A stretch of DNA of 64,000 bases from Desulfovibrio sp. Huiquan2017 (GCF_017351175.1 NZ_JAFMPN010000009.1:103520-167519), one strand, 5' to 3'; counted from the stretch's first letter, positions 17,875 to 27,605 are shown. Notes: a model not told the origin generated them from the letters alone. Program-made: numbers and translations.

Positions 17875-19482
17875 CTACATCTCGGAGACGAGCTCCACGA
17901 TGCTGCGGTTGATGTCGAGCAGCTTGTCGCGCAGTTCGGCCTGATCCACCCAGGGACGCTTTTCCACATCGCGAACGCGGTTGCGCAGTTCCTGGTACAG
18001 GGTTTCGGAGTCGGCCAGCAGAAATTCCCAATCCACGTGCGGACGGGCCACTTCCAGGTCCACCACGGGATGAAGTTCCTTGCCCGGCTCAAGCTCCAGC
18101 ACCTCCCTGTATTCGGGGATGTGCACCACGAACCCGAAACGGTCGGAAATGAGCTTGGCGAATTCCTTCTGGACGTCGGCCTCGCCGTGCACGAGCAGGA
18201 TCTTGATGGGCTTGCCCTGCATGGTGCCGAGCCAGGCCAGGAGTTCGTCACGCCCGGCGTGGCCCGAAAAGCCGTTGATGGTGAAGACCTTGGCCTTGAC
18301 CAGAACCTCTTCGCCGAAAATGGTGATCCTGTCGGCCCCGTTGACGATCTTTCGGCCCGGAGTGCCCACGCCCTGCCACCCCACGAAGACTACACTGGCC
18401 CCCGGACGCCACAGGTTGTGCTTGAGGTGATGCTTGATCCGGCCCGCGTTGGCCATGCCGCTGGCCGAGATGATGACGGCCGGGCCCTTGGATTCGTTGA
18501 TGGCCTGGGACTGCTCCCGCGTTTGGGTGAAATGGAGGTTGGGCAGGTCCAGGGGATTCTCCCCGGCCGCGATGTATTTCTGGGTCTCCTCGTCGAAATA
18601 CTCGGGGTGCTTGCGGAATATCTCCGTGGCGCGGATGGCCAGCGGGCTGTCCAGATAGACCGGCATGTCGTCGGGCAGCTTGCCCTGCTTCTTGAGCAAA
18701 AACAGCGAGTAGATGATCTGCTGGGAGCGTTCCACGGCAAAGGCCGGAATGACCACCTTTTCGCCGTTGCCGTAGCTATAGGCGATGGCCTCGGCCAACT
18801 CGTCCAGGCTGCCCTTGGCATCCACGTGGTTGCGGTTGCCGTAGGTGGATTCCATGAACAGGTAGTCCGCGCACTCCATGTCGGACGGGTCGTTGACGAT
18901 GAGCTGTTCCGGCCTGCCGAGGTCGCCGGAAAACACCGCCTTGGTAAGCCTGCCGTCCTCCTCGTATTCGATCTCGATGAAGGCCGAGCCGAGAATGTGC
19001 CCGGCGTCCTTGTAGGTCACCTTGACGCCCGGCATGGGCTCGAAAGTCTTGGAGTACTCGACGGTGGCGAACAGGGGTGTGGTCCGCTCGGCGTCGGCGA
19101 TGGTGTACAGCGGCTGAATCATGTCCCCGCCGGTTCGCCGCTGCTTGCGGTTGCCCCACTCGGCCTCCATCTCTTGGATGTGGGCCGAGTCCAGGAGCAT
19201 GATTTCAAGCAGGTCGCGGGTGGGTGCGGTGCAGTAGATGGGGTTGCGGTACCCCTTGGCCACCAAGGCGGGCAAGAGCCCGGTGTGATCGATGTGCGCG
19301 TGGGTGATCAGAATGAAATCCAGCTTCTTGGGATTGTATGCGGCGATGTTCCAGTTGCGTTTCTCGATCTCCCTGTTGCCCTGGTGCATGCCGCAGTCCA
19401 CAGCGAACCGCTTGCCGTCGCATTCGAGAATGTAACAGGAACCGGTGACGGTGCGGGCCGCCCCCATGAAGGTGACTTTCAT
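17875..19482 (-). CDS. MBL-fold beta-CASP ribonuclease (CPSF73-like)
   Basis: 535 residues. Metallo-beta-lactamase domain with HAHIDH (61-66) as metal ligands and a beta-CASP domain containing SPLAIRATEIFRKHPEYFDE; the C-terminal RMMBL-type segment has TINGFSGHAGRDELLAWLG. These enzymes cleave or degrade RNA. Resembles the bacterial relatives of CPSF73/Ysh1 rather than RNase J. ATG 19482 has GAGGACA upstream; a start five codons earlier is possible. Heads a unit with rsmD-coaD-miaA. Confidence 0.9.
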   Translation of the reverse strand: MKVTFMGAARTVTGSCYILECDGKRFAVDCGMHQGNREIEKRNWNIAAYNPKKLDFILITHAHIDHTGLLPALVAKGYRNPIYCTAPTRDLLEIMLLDSAHIQEMEAEWGNRKQRRTGGDMIQPLYTIADAERTTPLFATVEYSKTFEPMPGVKVTYKDAGHILGSAFIEIEYEEDGRLTKAVFSGDLGRPEQLIVNDPSDMECADYLFMESTYGNRNHVDAKGSLDELAEAIAYSYGNGEKVVIPAFAVERSQQIIYSLFLLKKQGKLPDDMPVYLDSPLAIRATEIFRKHPEYFDEETQKYIAAGENPLDLPNLHFTQTREQSQAINESKGPAVIISASGMANAGRIKHHLKHNLWRPGASVVFVGWQGVGTPGRKIVNGADRITIFGEEVLVKAKVFTINGFSGHAGRDELLAWLGTMQGKPIKILLVHGEADVQKEFAKLISDRFGFVVHIPEYREVLELEPGKELHPVVDLEVARPHVDWEFLLADSETLYQELRNRVRDVEKRPWVDQAELRDKLLDINRSIVELVSEM

Positions 19483-19652
19483 ACGTTGTCCTCGCATTGG
19501 CGTTCCGGGCGGAAGGCAAGCTAAAATCCCCTTCCGAACGGAACAAAATCAGTGTAATGAAGCATCCAGCGGAATCCTGCATCCGCCGCTTCGACTACAT
19601 GCCCCATAAACCGTGCTCAGGCAACCTTTGCCATGGGAGCACAGGAGAACCA

Positions 19653-20312
19653 ATGATACATCGATCCAAGCAATATCTCATCGACGATCTGTCCATCCAC
19701 GAATCCTGGCGGCTCTTCAAGATCATGTCCGAAATCGTCGACGGGTTTGAAAACCTGTCCGAAATCGGCCCCGCCGTATCCGTGTTCGGCTCGGCCCGGG
19801 TCCAGCCGGGCGAACCGCTCTACCAGAAGACCGAGCAACTGTCCAAGGCCTTGTCCCAGGCCGGATTTTCGGTCATCACGGGCGGCGGCCCCGGCCTCAT
19901 GGAAGCGGGCAACAAGGGGGCCTTCGAAAACGACGGCGAATCCATCGGCCTGCACATCCATTTGCCCATGGAACAAAAGAACAACCAGTACCTGAACATC
20001 AAGAGCGAATTCCGCTACTTTTTCATCCGCAAGCTCATGTTCATCAAGTACGCCCTGGCCTACGTAGCCCTGCCCGGCGGCTACGGCACCCTGGACGAGC
20101 TGTCCGAAGCCCTGGTGCTCATCCAGACCCACCGCATCAAGCCGTTCCCCATCGTGCTCTTCGGCTCCGAATACTGGGCCGGGCTCATCGAGTGGTTCCG
20201 CACCCAGATGGTCACCAACGGCTTCTGCAAGGCCGAAGATCTCGACCTGTTCATGGTCACCGACGACGTGGACGAGGTGGTCAGCCACATCCGCAAACAC
20301 GTCATCGTCTAG
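19653..20312 (+). CDS. LOG-family protein (TIGR00730)
   Basis: 219 residues with the LOG motifs SVFGSARV, GGGPGLMEAGNKGA and PGGYGTLDE. The family hydrolyses nucleoside 5'-monophosphates to base and ribose 5-phosphate; in plants it makes cytokinin. ATG 19653 follows ACAGGAGAACCA. Divergent from the beta-CASP nuclease gene and 5 nt before an EamA transporter GTG start, so likely co-transcribed with it. Confidence 0.9.
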   Translation: MIHRSKQYLIDDLSIHESWRLFKIMSEIVDGFENLSEIGPAVSVFGSARVQPGEPLYQKTEQLSKALSQAGFSVITGGGPGLMEAGNKGAFENDGESIGLHIHLPMEQKNNQYLNIKSEFRYFFIRKLMFIKYALAYVALPGGYGTLDELSEALVLIQTHRIKPFPIVLFGSEYWAGLIEWFRTQMVTNGFCKAEDLDLFMVTDDVDEVVSHIRKHVIV

Positions 20313-20317
20313 CCAAC

Positions 20318-21220
20318 GTGACCAACAGCAAAAAAGCCCTGCTCTACGGCCTGGCCACGGTGTCCATCTGGTCCACCGTGGCCTCGGCCTTCAAAATCGC
20401 TCTGCGCGACCTGGCCCCACTGCAACTCCTGCTCTGCGCCTGCGCCGTCTCCATCGCGGCCCTGACCGGCATCCTGCTCGTCCAGGGAAAACTCGGCGAA
20501 TTGACGAGGCTGGGACGAAGGGAGACCGTGCGCTGCGCCCTGCTCGGCGCGCTCAATCCGTGCCTCTATTACACCATCCTGTTCAAGGCCTACGACCTTT
20601 TGCCCGCTCAGGAGGCCCAGCCCATCAACTACACCTGGGCCGTGACCCTGTCGTTGCTGTCCGTGCCCCTGCTCGGCCAGAAGCTGGCCCGCAAGGATCT
20701 GGGAGCCATCCTCCTCAGCTACCTCGGCGTGGTGGTCATATCCACCCGGGGCGACCTGCTCGGGATGCACTTCTCCAGCCTGCCGGGCGTGGCCTTGGCC
20801 CTGGCCAGCACGGTCATCTGGGCCCTGTACTGGATATTCAACACCAAGAGCCGGGCCAATCCCATGGCCGGACTGCTCCTGAGCTTCCTGACCGGCTTCC
20901 CGCTGATCCTGGCGGCCACCCTGCTCTTTTCCGAACTGCCGACCCCGGCCATCGGCCCGCTCCTGGCCGCCGCCTACGTGGGGCTCTTCGAGATGGGCAT
21001 AACCTTCGCCCTCTGGCTCACGGCCATGAAGTACGCGGCCGGACCCGACGGCGGCGGCACCGCCCGGGTAGCCAACCTGATTTTTCTCTCCCCCTTCCTC
21101 TCCCTAGTCTTCATCCACTTCCTTGTGGGCGAAACCATCCACCCCGCCACCGTGGCGGGCCTGGCCTTCATCCTCGCGGGCAACGCCCTGATGCAATACG
21201 CCCCGAAAAAACGCGCTTGA
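20318..21220 (+). CDS. EamA/DMT-family transporter
   Basis: 300-residue membrane protein with ten predicted helices arranged as two EamA repeats (first with SIWSTVASAFKIALRDLAP, second beginning about residue 145 with LALASTVIWALYWIF). Exporter or importer of small metabolites; substrate unknown. GTG start at 20318 lies just after the LOG gene stop. Ends 126 nt before the convergent OsmC gene, with a hairpin between. Confidence 0.87.
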   Translation: MTNSKKALLYGLATVSIWSTVASAFKIALRDLAPLQLLLCACAVSIAALTGILLVQGKLGELTRLGRRETVRCALLGALNPCLYYTILFKAYDLLPAQEAQPINYTWAVTLSLLSVPLLGQKLARKDLGAILLSYLGVVVISTRGDLLGMHFSSLPGVALALASTVIWALYWIFNTKSRANPMAGLLLSFLTGFPLILAATLLFSELPTPAIGPLLAAAYVGLFEMGITFALWLTAMKYAAGPDGGGTARVANLIFLSPFLSLVFIHFLVGETIHPATVAGLAFILAGNALMQYAPKKRA

Positions 21221-21257
21221 AGCCTCGGCAGGGAAAAGGCAACAAAATACATCCCGA

Positions 21258-21290
21258 AACGAAAACGGCACGCGAAACATCGCGTGCCGT
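21258..21290 (-). terminator. Shared hairpin between convergent genes
   Basis: GGCACGCG and CGCGTGCC form an 8-bp or longer stem with flanking ACG/CGT pairs. On the minus strand it runs into TTTTCGTTT, serving the OsmC gene best; on the plus strand it lacks a T-run. Confidence 0.65.
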
Positions 21291-21346
21291 TCACTGTCGC
21301 CGTTCTTCCCGCCCTCGCCGGAAATGCCGGGCGGACCATATGTGGC

Positions 21347-21727
21347 TTATTCCGCCTTCAGCTCAAAGGATACGGGCTTGGCCAGCAGGCCGTGGATGGG
21401 GCAGCCTTTGAGGGCTGCGAGCAGGCGCTTCCTGTCCCGATCGCTCAAGCCCTCGGGCAGTTCGACACTGTACTCGAAGACCGAGCCGGCATCGCCCGGC
21501 TTAAGGGTGACCGAGGTCTCCACGGAATCCAGCTCGATGCCGTGGGACTGGGCGAAAACACGCAGGGTAATGTTCAGGCATCCGGCCAGGGAAGCCTCCA
21601 GCAGGGCAAAGGGCGTAAACCCTGCGTCCCGACCACCTTTGCCCGCGGGGGCGTCGCACAGCCCCACATGTTCGCCGTCAGTAAATTCAGTAAGATAATC
21701 AGTTTGTTCGCTCTTCGTTGTGATCAT
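21347..21727 (-). CDS. OsmC-family protein
   Basis: 126 residues. OsmC/YhfA fold with the two active-site cysteines C50 (LLEASLAGCLNITLR) and C108 (LKGCPIHGLL). Members reduce organic hydroperoxides or act on sulfur compounds; the divergent GFTPFALLEASLAGC is YhfA/OsmC-like rather than Ohr. Single gene; 111 nt downstream of the chemoreceptor gene's stop. Confidence 0.85.
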   Translation of the reverse strand: MITTKSEQTDYLTEFTDGEHVGLCDAPAGKGGRDAGFTPFALLEASLAGCLNITLRVFAQSHGIELDSVETSVTLKPGDAGSVFEYSVELPEGLSDRDRKRLLAALKGCPIHGLLAKPVSFELKAE

Positions 21728-21838
21728 GATTGTACCTCTTTACGGCAATTGATTGAACGTGAATGCGCTGACATGCAGACCACAGTTCCACCTTTTTTGC
21801 AATGCGACAGACCGAATGCGCCGCCCCCGAAATCCGGG

Positions 21839-23557
21839 CTAGGCGGAAACGCTGACGTCCGCCGCGATGACGCCGAGCACATTCCCGTCCCGGTCGAAAT
21901 AGGGGCCGGACACGGTAATGCACTCCCGGCCCGAGGCCGAGGAGATATAGACGTCGGAAATCCGGAAGGTCCGGGTTTCGGCCACCCCCCGGAACCAGGG
22001 CCGTTCGCTCCAGTCCGAGCCAAAGGCCGACGGGTCCTCGGCGAAGCCGGAGACCTTGCCGCCGATGTTGCTGACCGTCTGCTTGCCGTGGGCATCGGTG
22101 ATGTACAGGAGTTCCAGGAAGTCGTTCCGCCTGAGGACGTCGCGCATGGCCCGTTCCTTCTGTTCGCGCCGCCCGGACCGGACGGCTTCGGATACGGCCA
22201 TGGCCTCGATGATCTCCTGGACCCGGCCGCTGCCCACCAGGCGAAACACGCCGGTCATTACGGCCAAGTCCTCCACACGCAGGGACAACTCGCCTACGGC
22301 CCCCGCGGCCTCGGCCATGCCCTGGTCCGTGTCCGACGAAATGCCATGGACCGCAGAAATGGTGCGGGTGACCTCCTCGCTGGCCACCGACTGTTGGCTC
22401 GCGGCCGCGGCGATGGCCCCGATGCGCCCGGCACTGGCCCCGGAGCGAGTGACGATCTCCTCCAGGGCGGAACCGGACTCCCGGGCCAGCCCGGCGGCTT
22501 CGTCGGCCAACCCGGCCATGCCCTTGACCTCGTCGATGGTCCGGGACACCTGGGCCTGAATGCCCTTGATGGCCACGCCCACGTCGCGGGTGGCGTCCAC
22601 GGTCTTCTCGGCCAGCTTGCGCACCTCGTCGGCGACCACGGCGAAGCCCCGCCCGGCCTCGCCCGCCCGAGCCGCCTCGATGGCCGCGTTGAGGGCCAGG
22701 AGATTGGTCTGGTCCGCAATATCGGAGATAACGCCCATGATCGCGCCGACCCCTTCGGCCTGGGAGCCGAGCCCGGCCACGTTCTCGACCAGGGATTGGG
22801 AATTTTGCGAAACCGTCCCGATGGAGTCTATGGTCCGGGATACGACCCGGGAACCGGATTCGGCCCGCTCCATGACCGTATCCGCGTCCGAGGCGGCCGC
22901 CGACGCGCCGGCCGCGGTCTCACGCACGGCCGCGTTTATCTCCTCCATGGCCGAGGCGGCTTCGGCGATCAGCCGCTGTTGCTCGGCCGCGCCATCCCGG
23001 GCCTTGCCCGAGGCCACGCCCAGGGTGGCTGAATGGTCGCGGATGGCCTGCACCGAATGTTCCAGGGTTTCGGCGGCGGACAACAGCCCCTCGCAACGGG
23101 CGGCTTCGCCCTGCTTGCGCGCCTGGGCCGCCTGGGCCAGGGCTTCCCGCACGCGGGCCTCGGCCTCTTTGGCTACATTTTCGCTCTTTTCGGCCCGGGC
23201 TGCCAACTCGCCGATGTAGTTCACAATCTTTTTCAACTGCCCGGCCATTCTGCCAAAATTGTCACCCTTGCCCTCGGGCACGTCCAGCGGGAAAACGCCC
23301 TCGGCGATGCGCGCCAAGGCCCTTTCCAACACGCTATATTTCTTATGAATCACCTTTAATGTCAGCAGGATGCCGACCCCGCAGGCAACCGCCATGAGCA
23401 GGACCCAAACAGCCGTTCCCCAGGCCGAGTCCGGCAAGAATCCTGACAGAATTGTCACCTCGCCGCCCGCCGCCCGGGCCGGGCCGGACGGAACCAAGAG
23501 ACCACAGGAAAACGAAATAACCGCCAATGCCGCCAAATAGATACCTTTTTTCTGCAT
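21839..23557 (-). CDS. Methyl-accepting chemotaxis protein with C-terminal PDC/Cache-like sensor
   Basis: 572 residues. Hydrophobic segments at about 7-28 and 46-68, a HAMP-like linker, then the MCP signalling hairpin with the conserved tip [20 protein letters not shown] (277-296) and [17 protein letters not shown]. After the signalling domain comes a PDC/Cache-like domain at about 443-572 ([46 protein letters not shown]). No membrane segment separates them, so the sensor should be cytoplasmic, the reverse of the usual Cache receptor. ATG 23557 has AGAGGAAGA upstream. Ligand unknown, probably a small organic molecule. Confidence 0.88.
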   Translation of the reverse strand: MQKKGIYLAALAVISFSCGLLVPSGPARAAGGEVTILSGFLPDSAWGTAVWVLLMAVACGVGILLTLKVIHKKYSVLERALARIAEGVFPLDVPEGKGDNFGRMAGQLKKIVNYIGELAARAEKSENVAKEAEARVREALAQAAQARKQGEAARCEGLLSAAETLEHSVQAIRDHSATLGVASGKARDGAAEQQRLIAEAASAMEEINAAVRETAAGASAAASDADTVMERAESGSRVVSRTIDSIGTVSQNSQSLVENVAGLGSQAEGVGAIMGVISDIADQTNLLALNAAIEAARAGEAGRGFAVVADEVRKLAEKTVDATRDVGVAIKGIQAQVSRTIDEVKGMAGLADEAAGLARESGSALEEIVTRSGASAGRIGAIAAAASQQSVASEEVTRTISAVHGISSDTDQGMAEAAGAVGELSLRVEDLAVMTGVFRLVGSGRVQEIIEAMAVSEAVRSGRREQKERAMRDVLRRNDFLELLYITDAHGKQTVSNIGGKVSGFAEDPSAFGSDWSERPWFRGVAETRTFRISDVYISSASGRECITVSGPYFDRDGNVLGVIAADVSVSA

Positions 23558-23661
23558 TCTTCCTCTTTTTCCCCGATGCGAAGCGTAATGGGACAACGGC
23601 GAAGAGAAGCAAAAGACGGGCCACAAAGCGGCATGAAGGCGAGGGTTCCGAAAACGGCCCG

Positions 23662-24372
23662 CTACCGGAAGGAGAAAGAATTCAGGATATCGGTCAGCTT
23701 CGCCCAGCACGCCTCTTGGGAGAACTCCCGCTTTTCCCCGGGGGAATACATCCCGATGTCGGTATAACTCACGGAGAGCCGGATCTCGTAGCGCCGCCCG
23801 CGATGAACGGTCCAATATTCCCGCATCTCCAGCCGATGGCCGACCGCGGCGTCCGACAAGGTTGCGCTCTTGAAGCGAAGACCGTTGACGACCACGTCGC
23901 GGACTCCCTGCTCCGTTCCACACAACAGATCTCCGTCGAAACGGGCGCAATCCGCCTCCCGCGTCTCGGCCGGTCTGCTCCCGACCACAATGCATGCGCT
24001 GCCGAAATTGGTGCCTTCAAACTCCTGGCCGGAATAGCAGCCGCCAAGCCGCATCTCGCCGTCGTCCAGGGGGAAATAACGCATGGGAGCCAAGGCGTTC
24101 GGGTCGGTGGTGACGGTAAAGTCGGAGGGGAATGCTATGGTGAAGGAGTTCGCCGCATCCTGGTAAACCTCGGTTTCCGCCGCTTCCGGACAGCCTTCCG
24201 GGGCCGCCGTGACAGGACCGGCGGCGAGAACTGCGACAAGAACCAGCAACGCCCATGCAACGCCCCGGGCTATGCGCCCGGCTCCCCTTTGAGACCGATG
24301 CGCTTCGAGTTGACGGCAAACAGTCTCGTCATCCGAAATCCGCCGCAATACGCTCAAGAACCTATCATGCAT
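23662..24372 (-). CDS. Uncharacterised membrane-anchored or exported protein
   Basis: 236 residues from ATG 24372. A short charged N-terminus (about 35 residues), a hydrophobic segment [20 protein letters not shown], then a periplasmic domain with five cysteines that begins [20 protein letters not shown], resembling the PsbP/DUF-type domains of exported lipid- or protein-binding proteins. The N-terminal part before the helix looks like an anti-sigma-type tail, but no motif proves it. Located 104 nt upstream of the chemoreceptor on the same strand. Function unknown. Confidence 0.6.
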   Translation of the reverse strand: MHDRFLSVLRRISDDETVCRQLEAHRSQRGAGRIARGVAWALLVLVAVLAAGPVTAAPEGCPEAAETEVYQDAANSFTIAFPSDFTVTTDPNALAPMRYFPLDDGEMRLGGCYSGQEFEGTNFGSACIVVGSRPAETREADCARFDGDLLCGTEQGVRDVVVNGLRFKSATLSDAAVGHRLEMREYWTVHRGRRYEIRLSVSYTDIGMYSPGEKREFSQEACWAKLTDILNSFSFR

Positions 24373-24461
24373 CCTTTCATCCTCCGACGCCTGCAAGGCC
24401 GGCGTCCTTTGCCTTGGGTGTGTATAAAAAAACGGAAACCTTTGCTCCAACTTCCTGAAAG

Positions 24462-24496
24462 AAAAAATCCCCTACGACGAGATGATCGTAGGGGAT
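24462..24496 (-). terminator. Terminator after the zinc-ribbon gene
   Basis: ATCCCCTACGA pairs with TCGTAGGGGAT (11 bp) and on the minus strand runs into six T. Ends the gpmI / zinc-ribbon transcript. Confidence 0.92.
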
Positions 24497-24554
24497 TCCG
24501 TCATCCCGTCAACCGCGATTGCGGCCCGCAGGCCCGACGGTCGGTACGCCCGGA

Positions 24555-24797
24555 CTAAAGGAAGTCCGGGTCGATGCCCGCCTTGCCCCCGGCCAATATG
24601 AGCTTGAAGTAACGAATGGTCCGGTCGTCCACGGGCACGATGGGAAAGTTCTCGCGGCAGGCGTCGCACTGGGCCATGGCGGGCCGGGACGGCGCGATGA
24701 GCGGAACCTCCCGACCGCAGTGCGGGCAGGGGTAAATGAAGATCATCTCCATGGCCGCGGGCTTGACCGGGTCCTGTGGTTTCTTGCTGTCGGCCAT
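24555..24797 (-). CDS. Small zinc-ribbon protein
   Basis: 80 residues with two CxxC pairs, CPHC (24-27 region) and CDAC, spaced 18 residues apart: a single treble-clef or zinc-ribbon unit. The rest has no recognised domain. Start ATG 24797 chosen over an upstream in-frame start because that would overlap gpmI's end without conserved sequence. Three nt after the gpmI stop. Role unknown. Confidence 0.7.
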   Translation of the reverse strand: MADSKKPQDPVKPAAMEMIFIYPCPHCGREVPLIAPSRPAMAQCDACRENFPIVPVDDRTIRYFKLILAGGKAGIDPDFL

Positions 24798-24799
24798 GA

Positions 24800-26329
24800 T
24801 TATCCCTCTCGTACCAGATTTTTGCCGGTCATTCCGGCGGGCGGTTCCATACCCCACAAACCGATGATGGTCGGGGCGATGTCGCCGAGAATACCCTCGT
24901 CGAGGACCGCGCCCTCGCGGCCGTTCTCGATGAGGACCAGGGGCACCGGGTTAGTGGAATGAGCCGTGTGCGGTGCACCGTCGTCATCGAGCATCCGTTC
25001 GGCGTTGCCGTGATCGGCGGTCATGAGCACACGGCCGCCGCTTCCGAGCACCGCGTCCACGATGCGGCCCACGCAGCCGTCCACGGCCACGCACGCCTTT
25101 TCGGCGGCCTCCATGATGCCCGTGTGGCCGACCATGTCCAGATTGGCCAGGTTGCAGACGCACAGATCATACTCGCCCCACTTGGCGATCAGGGTGTCGG
25201 CGACCTCGTCGGCGCTCATCTGCGGCTTGAGGTCGTAAGTGGCCACCTCGCGCGGAGATGGAATCATGATCCGGTCTTCGCCGGGGAACGGTTCCTCTCG
25301 CCCGCAATTGAGGAAATAGGTCACGTGGGCGTACTTCTCGGTCTCGGCGATGCGCAGTTGCTTCATGCCGTGGCTTGATGCGAACTCGCCCAGGGTGCCC
25401 ACGTAGTCCTCGGGCGGAAAGGCCGTGTCCATGGGGAAGGTCGACTCGTACCGGGTCATGGTCGCGAAGTCGGCCGGGACAGGTACGTGAGGACGTTCAA
25501 ATTCATCAAAATCCTTGTCGAAGATGGCTCGACTGATCTCCCGGGCGCGATCCGCGCGGAAGTTGAAGAAGAACAGGCCGTCGCCGTCCTGAATGCGTCC
25601 GTCCACCCCCGCGACCACGCTCGGCTTGACGAACTCGTCGAACTCGCCTTCGGCATAACGCGTCTCGATGGCCTTGATCGGGTCGTCGATGACGATGCCC
25701 TGCCCATCCACCAGGGCCCGATAGGCCTTTTCCACACGCTCGAACCGCTTGTCGCGGTCCATGGCCCAAAATCGGCCGGACAGGGTGGCCACCTTGCCCA
25801 GACCGAGGTCGGCGAGCTTGGCCTGAAGGGTGCGCATGTAGGCCAACCCGCCCTTCTGGGCCGTGTCACGGCCATCCATGAAGACGTGGACGTAGACCTC
25901 GGGCACCCCTTCCGCCTTGGCCATGTCCAGCAGGGCGAACAGATGGCGCAGATGCGAGTGGACCCCGCCGTCCGAGAGCAATCCCATGAGGTGCAGCCGC
26001 CCGGAACCGGCCTTGGTCTTGTCCATGAGCGTATTGAGGGCAGGATTTCTGAAAAAGGAACCGTCCTCCACGGCCATGTCGATTCGGGTCATGTCCTGGT
26101 AGATGACGCGCCCGCCGCCGATGTTCATGTGCCCCACCTCGGAGTTGCCCATAAAGCCGTCGGGCAGCCCCACGGCGCGGCCGGAACAGGTCAGGCGAGT
26201 GGAGGGATAGTCGGCCAGGAACCGGTCCAGGTTCGGCGTGGCGGCGTTGCGCACGCAATTGCCCGCGCCCGCCGGGGCGATGCCCCATCCGTCCAGTATC
26301 AACAACAGAGTCTTCTTGGGTTCGGCCAT
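24800..26329 (-). CDS. gpmI: 2,3-bisphosphoglycerate-independent phosphoglycerate mutase
   Basis: 509 residues. Interconverts 3- and 2-phosphoglycerate. Alkaline-phosphatase-type metal site: LILDGWG (D13), the phosphoserine S63 in GFMGNSEVGHMNIG, and MTADHGNAERM with NLDMVGHTG in the C-terminal half. ATG 26329 begins MAEPKKTLLLILDGWG. 4 nt after the rsfS stop; translation is likely coupled. rsfS-gpmI is a frequent Desulfovibrio order. Confidence 0.96.
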   Translation of the reverse strand: MAEPKKTLLLILDGWGIAPAGAGNCVRNAATPNLDRFLADYPSTRLTCSGRAVGLPDGFMGNSEVGHMNIGGGRVIYQDMTRIDMAVEDGSFFRNPALNTLMDKTKAGSGRLHLMGLLSDGGVHSHLRHLFALLDMAKAEGVPEVYVHVFMDGRDTAQKGGLAYMRTLQAKLADLGLGKVATLSGRFWAMDRDKRFERVEKAYRALVDGQGIVIDDPIKAIETRYAEGEFDEFVKPSVVAGVDGRIQDGDGLFFFNFRADRAREISRAIFDKDFDEFERPHVPVPADFATMTRYESTFPMDTAFPPEDYVGTLGEFASSHGMKQLRIAETEKYAHVTYFLNCGREEPFPGEDRIMIPSPREVATYDLKPQMSADEVADTLIAKWGEYDLCVCNLANLDMVGHTGIMEAAEKACVAVDGCVGRIVDAVLGSGGRVLMTADHGNAERMLDDDGAPHTAHSTNPVPLVLIENGREGAVLDEGILGDIAPTIIGLWGMEPPAGMTGKNLVREG

Positions 26330-26333
26330 GTCC

Positions 26334-26708
26334 TTATGCCTCAAACTCCACGCGGGGAGCCTCGGTCCACATGCCTTCGATGTTGTAGAATTCCCTGAGT
26401 TCGTCCAGGAACACATGGACCAGGACGTCGTTCAGGTCGATCAGGACCCACTCCCCGGTCTTCTGGCCCTCCATGCTCAGGAATTCCAGATTCTCCTCGG
26501 CGGCCTTGTCCAGGATGTGATTGGCCAGGGCCTGGGCGTGCTTCACGCCGCGCGCCGAGACCACCAGGATCATGTCCGTGACCGAGCTCAGGCCCGACAC
26601 GTCGATGATGGTAATCCGTTCACCCTGCTTGTCGTCGAGCCATCGGGCCACGTTACGGGCCTTTTCGACGCTCGCCATTTCAGCGAATTTCTTCTCTTTA
26701 TTAAGCAA
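26334..26708 (-). CDS. rsfS: Ribosome silencing factor RsfS
   Basis: 124 residues of the RsfS/YbeB/Iojap family, with DVSGLSSVTDMILVVSA and GEWVLIDLNDVLVHVF. Binds L14 of the 50S subunit and blocks subunit joining in starvation. The start appears to be TTG 26708 with AAGGA six bases upstream; an ATG at residue 11 (26678) is an alternative. Overlaps the gpmI upstream region and is 31 nt from the nitroreductase gene. Confidence 0.92.
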   Translation of the reverse strand: MLNKEKKFAEMASVEKARNVARWLDDKQGERITIIDVSGLSSVTDMILVVSARGVKHAQALANHILDKAAEENLEFLSMEGQKTGEWVLIDLNDVLVHVFLDELREFYNIEGMWTEAPRVEFEA

Positions 26709-26739
26709 TGTCTATCCTTGTGTTTGCCGTGATACGGCA

Positions 26740-27327
26740 TCAATCCTCGGGGAACCGGCCCACCAGGATCTCGTCGAGCCCCCGCTTGGGCACGTGGTGC
26801 TTACCGTCCTCGCCGGTCCAATACTTGATACTGCCGTCCGAGGGAAGCGGTTCTACGACAACTTCCTGGGCCGGAACGCCCAAGGCCAGGACCATGAGGA
26901 TCTCATAGCGATCCGGCAAGTCGAAAATCTCGGCCAGCCGGGTGCGGTTGACCGTGGCGATAATGCAGCCGCCGTATCCCTTGTCCACGGCCCCGAGCAT
27001 GAGGCTCTGGCAGGCGATGCCATGGTCGCAGCCAGGGGAATCCGCCAGTGTCTTGTCCAGCAGCATGATGACGTATCCGGTGGGCCGCTCGCCCTCGGCC
27101 GGGCCCTTCCAGTCCTTGAGGTAGCCGGCCCAACCCAGGAGCGGAAAGATTTCCGCGCACTGCGCCGGATCGGCGGTAACGATATACTTGAGCGGCTGCA
27201 GGTTCCTCCCCGAGGGCATGAACCGGACCAGGTCCACCAGCTCCGCCAAATCCGCCGCGCTCACCGGGCGGGATTCGTCGAACTTGCGCCGCGACCGGTT
27301 GCGCTCCATCAATTCCTTGAATGTCAT
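26740..27327 (-). CDS. Nitroreductase-family protein
   Basis: 195 residues. FMN-dependent nitroreductase fold: [20 protein letters not shown] at the N-terminus for FMN phosphate contact, then [14 protein letters not shown] and [12 protein letters not shown]. Reduces nitro, quinone or related acceptors with NAD(P)H; many members have other roles. ATG 27327 with GGAGTG upstream. Divergent from the paaK leader; same direction as rsfS-gpmI. Confidence 0.88.
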   Translation of the reverse strand: MTFKELMERNRSRRKFDESRPVSAADLAELVDLVRFMPSGRNLQPLKYIVTADPAQCAEIFPLLGWAGYLKDWKGPAEGERPTGYVIMLLDKTLADSPGCDHGIACQSLMLGAVDKGYGGCIIATVNRTRLAEIFDLPDRYEILMVLALGVPAQEVVVEPLPSDGSIKYWTGEDGKHHVPKRGLDEILVGRFPED

Positions 27328-27479
27328 AGTCACTCCAATGTCTATTGTTAACCTCCGATTGTGTAATGCACTTTGGACGGGTCCGCAACAACGGCGACCC
27401 CGGCGGCAACCGGGCGCGGACCGCCCCCCGGGGCACAAATCCCTTGACGCAACGCGGGACATGGGGCACTGTTCGGTCT

Positions 27480-27530
27480 ATGCAACAATTCCTATTTGCG
27501 CGCTTTTTCTGGTTTACGGGCTCCTTGTAG
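27480..27530 (+). CDS. Phenylalanine-rich attenuator leader peptide
   Basis: 16 codons plus stop: [16 protein letters not shown]. Phe at 4, 6, 9, 10 and 12 and Trp at 11, i.e. six aromatic residues of 16, like E. coli PheL. The FFWF run (27504-27515) sits directly before a segment that pairs with the antiterminator strand, the usual spacing for ribosome-stall attenuation. A TTGACG lies at 27444-27449, but I found no good -10; the ribosome site before the ATG is weak (GGGG 13 nt upstream). No homology was checked; the case rests on composition and the structures after it. Confidence 0.72.
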   Translation: MQQFLFARFFWFTGSL

Positions 27531-27605
27531 GAGGCTCGTGGCTTTTGGAGTGGCGCAAGGAAGGCGCTAAAGCGGACCACGGGCTCTCAGGACCCGTGGT
27601 TTTTT
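27516..27605 (+). promoter_or_regulatory. Phe-type transcription attenuator upstream of paaK
   Basis: Three mutually exclusive pairings. Region 1 ACGGGCTCC (27516-27524) pairs with region 2 GGAGGCTCGT (27530-27539). Region 2 extended, GAGGCTCGTGG (27531-27541), pairs with region 3 CCACGGGCTCTC (27577-27588), 11 bp with one bulge and one G-U: the antiterminator. Region 3 ACCACGGG (27576-27583) pairs with CCCGTGGT (27593-27600), followed by T: the terminator. A ribosome stalled on the Phe/Trp codons would cover region 1 and let regions 2 and 3 pair, giving readthrough. Confidence 0.75.
27576..27605 (+). terminator. Attenuator terminator hairpin before paaK
   Basis: 8-bp perfect GC-rich stem (27576-27583 with 27593-27600), 9-nt loop, T-run 27600-27605. 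It lies 47 nt upstream of the paaK ATG, not after any gene, so it must be a leader terminator. Confidence 0.85.

Noticed and set aside
24471-24494. Operator-like inverted repeat
   Set aside because: It is a perfect stem followed by T on the minus strand, so it is a terminator.
27345-27530. A 61-codon frame containing the leader
   Set aside because: Only the last 16 codons show the aromatic run and fit attenuation; the earlier part overlaps the divergent promoter area without a start signal.
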